NCBI GenBank assembly: GCA_011032825.1 | Contig: JAADJZ010000016.1 | Span: 992,001-1,056,000, forward strand | Direction of reading: 5' to 3' | DNA: 64,000 nt | DNA from: Massariosphaeria phaeospora | Lineage: Eukaryota; Ascomycota; Dothideomycetes; Pleosporales | Part shown: positions 47,301 to 57,660 of the stretch, one piece after another | Layout: every line of letters starts with the position of its first letter | How positions within the stretch are numbered: the first letter of the stretch is position 1 | Position numbers and translations under genes: made by a program | Notes under the pieces: model-generated | The model's input: only the letters and a program-made list of their open reading frames with translations | Told to the model about the DNA's origin: nothing | Databases searched by the model: none

Positions 47301-47526
47301 CAACTGTACTCTATATGGGACTAGGGTGAGGATTGCTAGCAATCCTCATACAAATCTGACCCCCCGGACATCTCCGGGACCTACTATCAATTCATCAATC
47401 AATTTCCAATCAAGCTACCCCTATCACGTGGATCAAATCAATCAAATCAATTCACTATAGGCCAGTGACGTCAATCAAATCAAGCCTCCGCAGGAGGCTT
47501 GATTGATTTGATTGATAGCAACTGTG
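44379..47526 (+). mobile_element. Second hAT DNA transposon, dead transposase
   Basis: 3,148 bp with imperfect inverted ends (CACAGAAGCTAACAATCAA versus CACAGTTGCTATCAATCAA, 16 of 19 identical) and a perfect 8-bp target duplication GTTACGCA at 44371-44378 and 47527-47534. Subterminal ATCAAATCAATCAA repeats crowd both ends and differ from those of hAT 1, so the two are separate families. It sits inside the tandem 190-bp repeat array. Confidence 0.93.
44774..47324 (+). pseudogene. hAT 2 transposase, broken by stop codons
   Basis: The start MSQRTSGRRGRAAAPADS is intact, with an acidic N-terminal part (to 45139). A BED zinc finger follows (CAYCHKHK, then NHLQAKNRGH, about 45270-45400). The RNase-H-like core comes next (LSFDG stop TVKGGKK at 45756; YFILNNANNNNTAI near 45942), then EYVLGAYEEIAQQYE, and the C-terminal dimerisation domain with SCDCERMFSEIGDLL (47106-47324). 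The breaks are in-frame TAG or TAA codons at 45543, 45756, 46117 and 46738. At 45756 hAT enzymes have Trp (FDGWT), so TGG became TAG. The element is inactive by the same kind of mutation as hAT 1. Confidence 0.88.
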
Positions 47527-47700
47527 GTTACGCAATCCTCCTGGCAGTACACTCCTTTTCAGCAGTACGTATATCATCTACCTCAGTCTCTACAAAGCCC
47601 CACTGTATCCACCATACCAAGTAATGTATAAACAGGGGCCCGCAGAGCCAACGGGGTAGAAACCACTTGGCTTGGCTACGCAGTGCAGTGGAAACGAATT
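47527..47700. repeat. Third unit of the roughly 190-bp repeat
   Basis: Continues the array after the hAT 2 target duplication: ATCCTCCTGGCAGTACACTCC, CTACCTCAGTCTCTACAAAG and CCATACCAAGTAATGTATAA all match the units at 43995-44370. Confidence 0.8.
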
Positions 47701-47935
47701 ACGCCAGGGAGGTCGGGGGGGGCGGTCATATTGGACCAGTACTGGGGAAACCCAATTGACGTATGAGATGATGACACAGACGATAAGAAACCCCTACAAG
47801 CGTCAAAGCTTGCAGTAGTTGTATGAAAAAACTCAGATGGATATAAAAGCCAGCGCTAAAGACCGATAATATACACTCGTTCGTTTCAGCGACGTGAAGA
47901 AAAGCGACCCAAGTCAAGTCCGAGCCACTCACGCC

Positions 47936-49540
47936 TTAAAGCTCCACATGCTCGGGCGCATCCGACCCATCCTCGACAATCTCTTCGATTTCAATCTGGA
48001 CGGGTTCTTCCTTTTCAGTCTCAGCCTTGACGGGCTCCTCTGCTGCCGGCGCAAGTAGCGATTCAGGCAGTTTTTCCTTCTTTCCTTCGCCCATACGAAT
48101 GGCGTCGACCCATGTCTCCACCTCTGTGGAACCGAAAGTCTGGCCGGCGAACTGCTTCCACCAGCCTCGCTTGCCGTTGGTGGCGATGAGATGGACTTGT
48201 GCGTCGCTCCCAAGCTTCAGCTCGGTGAGGAGCGAGGAGGCAAGCGGATTGGATGCAGGAACGCCGATAAACGGGAACAGATGGCTGGCACGCGAGTCGT
48301 GCTTTTTGTGGATTGAGGCGAGAGAGGCAATTACTGAGGTTGCGGCCTCGGATGACTCGTCTTTGGGGAGGATGGCGAGGATGCAGGTCAGGCTCTTCTG
48401 ATTGAGACACGCAGCCTGGAGCTCCGACGCTTCGGCAGCTACTGGGATGGTTGGCTTGAGCTCTTCCGCTGGAATAACAATTGGCTCGGGGGTGTCCTCG
48501 TCCTTGAGACTCGCATCGGGGGACTCGGAGGGTTTGATGGGCTCTTCGACGGTTTCATCCGTGGCTGACGCTGCGGCTGACGAGGCATCGGCGGACTTGT
48601 GAGACGCTGAAGCTTTGGCGAACTTGGACGACGACTTGGACTCGGCCTTGTCGTCCTTGTTCGCTTTTGACTTTTTGCCCTTGGCTGCTGGACAGTCCGG
48701 GTTCGGAGGTGCGACCTGTGACAGGAACTGAACCATGCCCGCCTTGGTCATTTCACCAGTGTGCACAGAGCCTTCTTCAGCACCCGCGGGAATAAGATAC
48801 AGACTAGGGAAGTTTTCAATGCCATATTTCTTGACAGTTTCAGTCTCCTTGTTCCGTATCTGCGCGAGCGAGACGATACCAGCGAAATCAATCGCTAGCG
48901 CTTTCAGTGTAGCGCTCACTACGCCCTTGTCAGTGAACAGGATGGCCCTGGCGCTGTCCTTGTTTTGCTCGACCCATTCGTCCGCGTTCTTGTCATTCAG
49001 CCTCTTCACGTTGTTCGGAATCTTGTCCTTGACGGCGTCGGAGATGCCCTTTGCGTTTCGCGGGCCCTGGTAGTCTTCGACGGTCGGCTTGCCGGGCTTC
49101 TTGCTGGGTCTCACGATCTTGAGGGTGGGGAAGCCCTGGACACCCATCTGGCCGCAGAATGGCTTGTTCACCTCCTCGTCGCAGTTGACGGCTGCAACCT
49201 TGGCGATACCGTCGAGTGATTTCGCAGCCGACTCGTAGGCAGGCTTGAGTTTCTGGCAATGGCCACACCATGGCGCGTAGAACCTGGAGCGGTCAACCAG
49301 AGCACGGGGATGCGGGCAGACACGGGCTTACTCGACAATCTGGTTGATCAGTTAGCTTAGACGTCAATGCATGCGAGGGACGCGGCGACGTACAGAAGTG
49401 TAGTTTGACTTTGCAATGAGCCGGTCGTAGTCGGGCCCGTTCAGCTGGAGGACGGCCGAGTTCTTGGTGTACAGGCCGGCGGCGTGCGCGTGGAGGGCGA
49501 GCGAGGCCGCGGCGGCGACGAGAGCTGTGGTGCGTACCAT
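47936..49540 (-). CDS. ER protein disulfide isomerase, P5/Mpd1-like
   Basis: Three exons, 49540-49394, 49339-49332 (8 bp) and 49283-47936, give 500 residues. A signal peptide covers about residues 1-21 (TTALVAAAASLALHAHA). The first thioredoxin domain carries the active site WCGHC at 57-61 in FYAPWCGHCQKLKP. It needs the 8-bp micro-exon, which supplies IVE in front of it. A second thioredoxin-like domain (about 150-260, IENFPSLYLIP) lacks CxxC. A Lys/Ser-rich linker precedes a third, non-catalytic part. The C-terminus ends EHVEL, a plausible variant of the HDEL retrieval signal. The enzyme forms or isomerises disulfides in the ER. An in-frame ATG 14 codons upstream (49582) would bury the signal peptide, so I prefer 49540. 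Confidence 0.93.
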
Positions 49541-50047
49541 GGTTGGGGAGAGTGAAAGGCCGTTGAGGGGGAAGCGAGACACAGAGCGGAGTCGGGAGGA
49601 GGCGGGCGCTTATGAAGTTGGCGGCTCACATCACGGCGGTGAAAGAAGCCAGACTGTCCTTTACGTGCCGTGAAGCTTGGAAGCTGTCAGTGTTGCAGCA
49701 GCGCCACACTGTGGCTTTGGCGCATGGCGGGGTGCATTAATTCGTGTCCAATAGGTATGAGATAGCTTCAGGCAATGCTCCTGACAGTATATTAAATTCT
49801 AGCAATAGCTAGAGAGACTACTTTTCTCTTTACAAAGCCTTACTGTCTCTAGTATACTAGGTAAAGTACTATAAAAACCTCTAAAGGTGTAGAGGTGTAG
49901 TCAAGGTGCGCGTGTTGGCAGACACGAATTAATGCACGGGGGTGACGGCAGACGGCGCTACCGGCAGCCCAGGCCTCAGCGACCAGTCTATGCCATGGCA
50001 GCGCGCCGTGCAGTCACAACCACCGCTATACACTCGCAACCACAGCC
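49541..50047. other. Divergent intergenic region with a repeat copy
   Basis: Promoters of the PDI gene (minus) and VTA1 (plus), with a copy of the roughly 190-bp repeat family between them. No gene. Confidence 0.5.
49757..49910 (+). repeat. Dispersed copy of the roughly 190-bp repeat
   Basis: CAATGCTCCTGACAGTATA, CTTTACAAAGCCTTACTGTC and TAGTATACTAGGTAAAGTA match the array at 43995-44370 in the same order. It lies between the PDI and VTA1 genes. Confidence 0.65.
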
Positions 50048-51513
50048 ATGGCTGCCACCGTGCCAGCCAAGCTCAAGGACATTGCCGTGTTTGCGAAGCG
50101 CGCCGCCCAGCTCGAGCGCTTCGAGCCCATCGTCACGTACTGGCGTATGTCCTGAGGCTCCAGCATGCACCCCGACGCGCACCGCTAACCCGCCCAGTAC
50201 GCTTCTACATGACCCAGAAGATAATCCGTGAAAACCTCCATCTCGCCGACGCAGAATGCACGGCCTACGCGACCGACCTTATGGAGGGGCTGGAGCGGAC
50301 CAAGGCCGAACATGCCACCGAAGATGCCCTGCTGGACGAGGTGGCCGCATACGCCTACTGTGAGCAATTCGCGCTGAAGACGTTTGCCAAGGGCGAAAGG
50401 GAGATGGAGACGGACAGCGTGACCAAGTAGGCCACCACCCCATGGTAGTCCTGTATGCTTGCTGATTCGGAATGCAGGGCCACACCAGACACGCTCATGG
50501 CCGCCTCGACCTTCTTCGAGATTCTGTCCATATGGAAGCCCGACCTCGACCTCGAAATCAAGTCCAAGCAGAAGTACGCCAAGTTCCACGCCCTGCGCAT
50601 CCTCAAAGCCCAGAAGAACGGCGAAGACCCGAACTTTTCCAACCCCGTGCGCGAGCCACCGCCGCCGGCCATGGTGCCTCCTCCCCTAGACCCCGACGAC
50701 CCCGAAGTGCAGGATATAAGCGGCGGCACACTCCAACCGGATATGCGGAACCCGTTCCAGCCCTACGTCGAGTCCGTTCCCAATACCTCGGTTCAACCAT
50801 CTCCGACCTTTTCTGCGCAAAGGGTGTCTCCACCACCGAACCTGCCTTCAGCACCAACAGGCTATACACAATCGTCACATCGAGACGTGTCGCCAATTTC
50901 GCAGCCGGCTACATCCCGACAGGGCTCCGTCGTTTCTGTCGGTGGCGGTTACTTTCCACGAGTCGACGTGCCGACCTTTACCGCAGACACCGCAGCCCCA
51001 CGCTTGCCTACAGCGCCATCAGGAGAAGATGAGCCCATGACTAGCCCGCTCCAAGGGTCAACCCTACCCTCTGGATCCCAGCTTCCGCAAGCGCCTCAGG
51101 CTCCTGATGCACAAAGCTTCTATCAGAATGCCGCCTCACCAGCTCCAGTTCAACAGCCCCCTCCACAACACTTCCAATCTGCGCCTCCACAGCCAACCTT
51201 TCTACCACCGCCCTCACAACCTGCGCAGCAACCCTCATTCTTCCAACCAAACCCGATGCCTCCTCCACAACATCACCAGTATCCGCCCCGACCTACGCAG
51301 CCTGTCCCATCACAGCCCCCGCCTCAGCATTACGCACAACAAATACCGCCTGCTCAACCAGCACAGCGCCAGGGACCGTTTACAAATGATGAAGAGGCAA
51401 TATCGCTAGCACAAAAGCATGCCAAGTGGGCTATATCAGCCTTGAACTTCGAGGATGTGAATACTGCAGTGAGCGAACTCAGAGCTGCACTGCAAACTTT
51501 AGGTGCAAACTAG
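50048..51513 (+). CDS. VTA1: Vta1/LIP5, Vps4 regulator of the ESCRT pathway
   Basis: Three exons, 50048-50144, 50198-50426 and 50478-51513, give 453 residues. The N-terminal tandem MIT-like helical domain runs to about residue 165: LKDIAVFAKRAAQLERFEP, YWLRFYMTQKII, YCEQFALKTFAKGE, MAASTFFEILSIW and KQKYAKFHALRI. A long Pro/Gln-rich linker follows. The C-terminal domain (about 410-453) reads ISLAQKHAKWAISALNFED then VNTAVSELRAALQTLG, the Vta1 signature that binds and stimulates the Vps4 ATPase. The protein helps disassemble ESCRT-III at endosomes. Both introns split a codon, and the joined frame is uninterrupted. VPS33 lies 530 bp downstream on the same strand. Confidence 0.95.
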
Positions 51514-52042
51514 ATGTTGCACCAGCTTGTATTATATATCTTGTTGCGTGGCGAAGTCGCTGCTAGTCGCGGTTTGCGAGCTAAGGCTTCCGGTTATACC
51601 CTTGGTAGATGGAATACATATAATTTGTAGAGTATTATTATCAGCCTCTAGTAACACTTCACTGTTCTAATTATCCCCCCCTGCGTAACTACATCTTGCC
51701 TACCAGTTCTATACTGTGTAGACATTGCCTAGTATAATAGATACAATAGAGCCTTGTAAAGATAGAGAGAAGCTGTTTGCCTATTGCTAGTCTCCTATAC
51801 ACTGTCAAGAGGATTGCCCAAAGTCTACTCAAGAGTCAAGAGTGGCATGGATTCTGCCCAGGCGGTGGAGGCAGTATTAGTCATCGCGCACGTACCACTA
51901 GCACTACCTCGGAACCTTCCAGGAAATCCAGCGTGCCACTGCAATCACAACCTCTCTATCAGCGATTTGGCCTGCACACACCTCAGATACCGCCATGCCG
52001 TGGTATCTGCGTGCGCACCCTACTGTCTAAGAGCTTGTCGCC
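51514..52042. other. Intergenic between VTA1 and VPS33
   Basis: Contains the VTA1 3' region, an inverted copy of the dispersed repeat and the VPS33 promoter. No gene is supported. Confidence 0.5.
51703..51820 (-). repeat. Inverted dispersed copy of the roughly 190-bp repeat
   Basis: Read on the minus strand it begins GGGCAATCCTCTTGACAGTG and continues to TCTTTACAAGGCTCTATTGT and ATTATACTAGGCAATGT, the same order as in the tandem array. Confidence 0.75.
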
Positions 52043-54331
52043 ATGGCTCCCATTGCTCCCTTCAACGCTGCAGAGATTTCAGAGAAGGCGCGCAGAGATT
52101 TGCTCCTCTTGCTCGAAGGTGTAAGGTAATATCAACCTCGCATCATGTTGCTCATGCTCATTAGTCTTACTAGATAAGAGGAAAGAAGAATCTTGTACTA
52201 GAAAAGGGTCTGGCTGGGTCTTTGAACCTGCTGGTCAAATTTTCCACACTACAAGAGTATGGCGTGGACAAGCCCTTCTTCCTGGAGAACGACAATGTCG
52301 ACACGTCGCAGCGCAATGTCGTTTTCCTTGCTCGAGGGGAGAAGGCGAAAACGGTGATGGCTGTTGCTGGTACGTTTACTTAATCTACCCTGCCGCAGTG
52401 CCAGTCGACGCTGCGATTGAATCTGCAACACCCGGTTTGGGATCATAAAAGAGACCAGGCAGATAGCACCCACTCTGTCTAGTCAAGATTGATCCCTAGA
52501 TTGAATCCAGCACTTTAATTGGATATCTCATTGCTTCTCCATGCAGAGCATATCTATTGTACGGTGCTTACATGTATCTAGATCAAATCAAACGGTTACG
52601 GCGTGACAGCCAGATCGAACATGAATTCTCCATAATCTGGGTGCCGCGACGTACCATGGTTTCAGATCAGCTGCTTGAAGAAGCTGGCGTATTGGGTGAA
52701 GCAAGCGTAACCGAATGGCCGCTTTTCTTCGTGCCCCTTGCAGACGATGTGTTCTCGCTGGAGTTGGACGATGCCATGTCGGACCTCTATCTCGTAAGAT
52801 GCATGCCATCATCCGACACTCTTATGCTAAGCCTCGATAGCGCAAAGACCCCACGTCCATCTACTTGTCAGCCAAAGCTCTCATGGCACAGCAACAGAAG
52901 CATGGACTATTTCCGCGCATCATCGGCAAAGGAGACAACGGCAAGCGCTTGGCTGACCTCCTTGTTCGAATGCGCACAGAAGTCGCCGCAGGAGAGAGTT
53001 CCGACAATAGTGGTCCCTCGTTTCTTGGTCTAACTCCCAGCTCCACCGTCGACAGTCTCATCATCATCGACCGTGAGGTTGATTTTCCCACTATGCTCCT
53101 AACTCAGTTGACCTATGAAGGTCTCATAGATGAAGTCTTCAACATAACCGCTAATCAGACCGAGGTTGATTCCTCTGTCGTTGGTGGCGCTCCGCCGCAG
53201 CCTGGCCAAACCGGATCGGCATCATCAAGTATGAAGCGGAAGGTCTTGATTGATCCAGGAGATGCACTCTACAGCACCCTTCGTGACTCCAACTTTGCTG
53301 TCGTGGGCAACCTACTTAACAAGGCTGCAAGGCGTCTGCAGAGCAGCACTGAGCGCAATCAACTCGCTGCCAAATCGACAGCCGAACTTCGAGAGTTTGT
53401 CGCGAAGCTACCCGGCTACCAGGCAGAGCAGGCCAGCTTGAAGCTACATACATCCCTTGCGGAAGAGATTATCAAGTTCACACGTACAGATATCTTTACG
53501 CGTTCGCTCGAAGTCCAGCAAAATATCATGTCCGGCGCCGACCCCACAACACAACACGACACTATCTCCGAACTGATAGCTCGTGACATACCACTCCCGA
53601 CCATCCTCCGTCTACTGTGTTTAGAGAGCACCACCAACGCAGGGATGCGTCACAAAGACCTAGAGACTTTCAAACGCGCCATCCTCCAAGCCTACGGACC
53701 ACAGCACCTCCTCACTCTCGCTTCCCTCGAAAAGATGAACCTGCTGCAACCGCGTGGTGGCGTCGGTCTAGGCACTACCCCAGCCGCGAAGCCCGGATCC
53801 GTCACAAACTACACCCCGCTGCGCAAGTCGCTCCGCCTCTGGGACGACGAAGTCAACGAAGCCGACCCCAACGACATATCCTACACCTTCTCGGGCTACG
53901 CGCCACTCTCCGTGCGCCTCGTGCAATCCCTCATCCAGAAGCACACGCTCGCCAACCTCGTCAAGCCCAGCGCCAACCCGCAAGCCCCCGCGCAAGCCAA
54001 CCCGCTGGCGCAGGGCCTGCGGCTCTTCGACGACGCGGCCAAATACGTGCGCGGCGCGACATTTGACGAGCGCCAGGCCGGCGCGGAGAAGGCGGGCAAG
54101 GCGCGCAGTACGCTGGCGGGGAGCGGTCATGATAAGGGGAAGACGACGGTGGTGTTTTATTTGGGGGGTGTTACGAGGGCGGAGATTGCGGCGTTGAGGT
54201 TTGTGGGGGGGAGGTTGAGGGAGGGGGAAGGGGAGGGCGCGGGGGGGAGGGTCGTGGTTTGTGCGACGGGGGTTGTGGGGGGAGAGGGCTTGGTGGGGTG
54301 TGCGGTTGAGGGGGGGAGGTTTAAGGGGTAG
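52043..54331 (+). CDS. VPS33: Vps33, Sec1/Munc18 subunit of HOPS/CORVET
   Basis: Four exons, 52043-52125, 52179-52369, 52582-52793 and 52841-54331, give 658 residues. The N-terminus is LEGVRGKKNLVLEKGLAGS, across intron 1, followed by FSTLQEYGVDKPFFLEN and TSQRNVVFLARGE. Then come SIIWVPRRTMVSDQLLEEAG and the SSTVDSLIIIDREVDFPTML motif common to Sec1 family proteins, with LLTQLTYEGLIDE after it. The C-terminal part (KTTVVFYLGGVTRAEIAAL) is also Sec1-like. Vps33 templates SNARE assembly during fusion at vacuoles and endosomes. Intron 2 is 212 bp, longer than the rest. I placed its end at TCTAG/AT to keep VADQIKRL in frame. The last 150 bp are unusually G-rich. Confidence 0.95.
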
Positions 54332-54580
54332 GTGTAGCGGGTTAGTGCGTTCAACGAGGAGATGGAGGTGGTAGGTAGGTTGTCTAGAGCCAACCAGCCA
54401 GCCAGCCAGCGTTTCAGTCGACGACGATGCCAACGACGGCGCGTTGTGTCTTGAGTCTTTGATCAAGAGCCGGCCGGACAATCTCATCTTTTTCCTTCGT
54501 TTAGCAACTGCGTCTCTTACTCTTCTCTCCCATTCCGTTCCCTTTCCATGTCCTTGTGCACAAGCTCTTCATAGACAATG

Positions 54581-54604
54581 CAATTCAATTCAATTCAATT
54601 CAAT
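54581..54604. repeat. CAATT microsatellite
   Basis: Nearly five tandem copies of CAATT, just downstream of VPS33. Confidence 0.85.
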
Positions 54605-54671
54605 CCCCTACTCTCGTGGGTACGGTGCGGTACAAGTCTAATACTATACACTTGAGTTCGGCTTTGCAAAC

Positions 54672-54745
54672 GAAAGTAAGGTAAAGGAGGAAAGTAAAGG
54701 AAAGTAAAGTAAAGGAAAGTAAAGTAAAGGAAAGGAAAGGAAAGG
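54672..54745. repeat. Purine-rich GGAAAGTAAA tract
   Basis: Imperfect tandem GGAAAGTAAAGTAAA units; almost pure purine on the plus strand, so prone to unusual DNA structure. Confidence 0.75.
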
Positions 54746-56097
54746 TAGATGTAGCCTGTCTGTCTGTTTGTTAGACGAGTTTGGTTTGGTTTGCTTTGGT
54801 GGTGGAGAACTTGGACGGTGGTGGGAGGGTGGATGAGAGGATCGAGGGATGGGCTGAGGGGGGCTTGTTTGTTTGTTTGTTGGGAGGGGAAGGGGATGGA
54901 AGGAGGAATAGGGTTGAGTGGCTGGGGTAGGGCTTGATATTGTGCGCTGGGGTGTTCGGGTGTTTGGGTGTTTGAATGGGAGTATGGAGGGGTGAGGTTT
55001 AGTTTGGTTCGGTTCGGTAGTGCATTAAAGACGGGGTTGTAGGTTCGATTTGTTGAGCGGAGAGGACAAGATGGAGAGCTATGTTTGCTTTAGATAGCAG
55101 CGGGGTCGCGGTGGGAAGAACGAGTTGGTCAATTGATTGTTTGGATATGCTGGCTTTGCTACCTAACCTTTGTGATGTGCATAGGAAGGCACGTGGTAAA
55201 TGGATCAATATACAGTGTTCGCGCTGGTAGGCTACGGGGTGTGTTTAAGAGTTGGTTGGTTGGACATGCCGATGTAGTAACTAACTTCGCTGAAAAGGCC
55301 CAGTCGTAAGTCTCGAAAGTATACACGGTTGTTTGATGCATGGAGGCTGGGCAAGGCGGAGCTGAGCTGGGCTTCGCGACGTGCGTGCGTAAAGTTGCGA
55401 GCGGAGCGTGCTGTTATGTACATACCCACCCACTCCACTCCTACAAACCGCTTCCTGTATCCCCAGCCATTTATCTGTACACCTCTTGCGTTTCTGGCAC
55501 TGCGTTTTTGTCTGACGCCGCTGACAAATACCTAGAGGGGGCTCGGCGATTGCGGATATATGTACACATACATACATGTATTTGAATTCCATATTTGCAT
55601 TTCTGCGATGGAGTGGCTTCTCCGCGTTTCGTCCGGATAAGCCGGTGCGGAAAACCGGGATTAGTCACTTTGTGGCTGGGGGGAAGAGTGGGTAGCGCTG
55701 TGTAGACTTGCTTGTTTGGGTGCGTCGCTTATGAGTGATGGAGCGATGCGGATTGTGGATTGGCTGCGCGGGTGGTCTAGAGATGGGACGGGGGCGCGCT
55801 AGGTCAAGAGTATGCGGTTGTGTGTGAGCGAGGACGCGCGCGATGTGTTTGTTTGTAAGTCTCGGTGTTGATGTAACACCTTGCGTCCGGATCTGAAAGA
55901 CTAGGGCGTTTTTTTGCTGCGTTGGAGGGGAGTGGAATGGTATGGAACCATATAGGAGGATGCGCGGGGTGGTTATATAGATGGGAGCATGTAGATCGGT
56001 GTTGAGGTTCATCCGACCACGATAACGATAACGTAAACCAACTCTTCGATATTTTCACGAATCTTGTTGTCGTTCGCCCGGTCGACCTGCTCGCGAT

Positions 56098-57481
56098 ATG
56101 GCGGCCATATTAGCTTCTCCGCTCCAGACGCCGTCGGGGCTGGTGTTTCGCAATCGGCTGGTGAAGGTACGAGGTTTCTCGGTCTGTCGTCTATTATGTT
56201 GACGCAGCGACTCAGGCTGCAATGGCCGAAACTATGTCTGAGGATGGAATGCCGAATGAGAAGCACATCCAGGCGTACGCGACGTGGGGTACTGGTGGTT
56301 GGGGAGGTCTACTCACTGGTATGAAGTGCTTCCTCCGTAACAAGACCTTGCTGACATGGTGTGCTAGGTAACGTCGACGTGTCGACGGTGTATAAAGGCA
56401 GCAATCAGAACGTCACTGTCCCCGGGAAGATTCCGCCCGCGATGCGCGACGCCTGGGCTCAGTGGGCTCTAGCAACGCAAAAAGAAGGCGCAGCAGGCAT
56501 CGTCCAGCTCGTGCATCCCGGCCGCCAGAGTTTTGCGAAGACCGGCGACCGTGGTTTCTTCGAGAAAGCCATTGGCCCGTCTGCTGTACCTCTCCGCCTC
56601 GGTGATGGAATCTTCGATCGTGTGCTAGGCATGATACTGTTCGGGACTCCGAAAGAGATGACGCTTCAGGATATCGACCTGGTCGTCCAACAGTTTGCCG
56701 CAGCCGCCAAACACGCGCACGAGGCGGGCTTCAAGGGCGTCGAAATCCACGGCGCGCACGGCTATATCATCACGCAGTTCCTCTCCCCCAAATCGAACCT
56801 CCGCCAAGATGCGTACGGCGGCACCGTGGCCAAACGCGCGCAGCTGGCCATCGACGTCATCCGCGCGATCCGCAACGCAGTCCCCGCCTCCTTCTGCGTA
56901 GGCATCAAGCTCAATTCCGCCGATGTCGGCGGCAACGAGAGCCTGGAGGACAGCCTGGAGCAAGTGCGCCTCATCGCACAGGAGCAGGTCGACTTCCTCG
57001 AGATCAGTGGCGGGACGTTTGAGAACCTGCGCACGGCGAAGGGCGACGATACCAAGGCTACGAGTACGGCGAAGCGCGAGGCCTTTTTCCTCGACTATGC
57101 GCGTGAGGTGCGAGCGAGGTTTCCAGATGTCATTTTGATGGTGACGGGCGGGTTCCGCAGCCGCAGGGGCATGGTTGCGGCGTTGGAGAGTGGCGCGTGC
57201 GATTTGGTGGGCCTGGGACGCCCGGCTATCGTGTTCCCGCATCTGCCGAGGGATGTGCTGTTGAATGAGGCGGTTGGGGATCAGGATGCCGTGGTGGATT
57301 TGGCGGATGTGCCGCCGCCGTGGTTCCTCAAGTCGAGTAAAGTTGTTACTGCTGGCGCTGGCTCGGTAAGTCCCACGATACCATGCGTACAGGTGTTTGC
57401 TAATGGGGATAGTTGTATTATGTATCACAGATTAAGGCTATCGCGGCGGGCCAGACACCCAAGGCGCCTCCGAAGGTGTGA
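56098..57481 (+). CDS. Old Yellow Enzyme family flavin oxidoreductase
   Basis: Four exons, 56098-56166, 56216-56318, 56368-57365 and 57413-57481, give 412 residues. The start (ASPLQTPSGLVFRNRLVK) joins across intron 1 to AAMAETMSEDG, matching the FMN-binding opening of NADH:flavin oxidoreductases. Further on are IVQLVHPGRQS, AGFKGVEIHGAHGYIITQFL (the substrate-binding His pair), RQDAYGG, FLEISGGTFE, VTGGFRSRRGM and the phosphate-binding GLGRP. This is the TIM-barrel OYE fold that reduces activated alkenes with NAD(P)H. The class is the alkene-reductase/NADH oxidase-like type common in Pezizomycotina, and the natural substrate cannot be told. Three introns are 47-49 bp. The fourth exon restores a short tail; without splicing the frame ends at 57488 instead. 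Confidence 0.92.
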
Positions 57482-57502
57482 TCGCTGATAAAGAAGACTT
57501 TC

Positions 57503-57660
57503 GGCGATCCTCTTGACAGCCCAGGAGGTTTTAGCAAGTAGTAGATAGCCTCCCTGCGTTTGTACGTTGTCTTGTAGTATCTAGCATAGTAGGTGTTGCC
57601 TATATAGGGCGTGCATGGAGTAGAGATAAGCGGGTAGACTTGTGGTACCTAGAGGTGCGC
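57503..57660 (+). repeat. Divergent copy of the roughly 190-bp repeat
   Basis: GCGATCCTCTTGACAGCCC and TAGTATCTAGCATAGTAGGTG resemble the ends of the array units at 43995-44370. Immediately downstream of the OYE gene. Weaker match than the other copies. Confidence 0.45.

Larger units (their letters stand above)
54332..56097. other. Long intergenic region with simple repeats
   Basis: 1.8 kb with no supported gene. It holds a CAATT microsatellite (54581-54604), a GGAAAGTAAA purine tract (54672-54745), TTTGTTTG repeats and G-rich runs. The short frames here fall on both strands and have no recognisable domain. Confidence 0.55.

Noticed and set aside
53768..54487. 239-codon minus-strand frame in the 3' half of VPS33
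   Set aside because: Antisense to a conserved Sec1-family coding region; low-complexity product.
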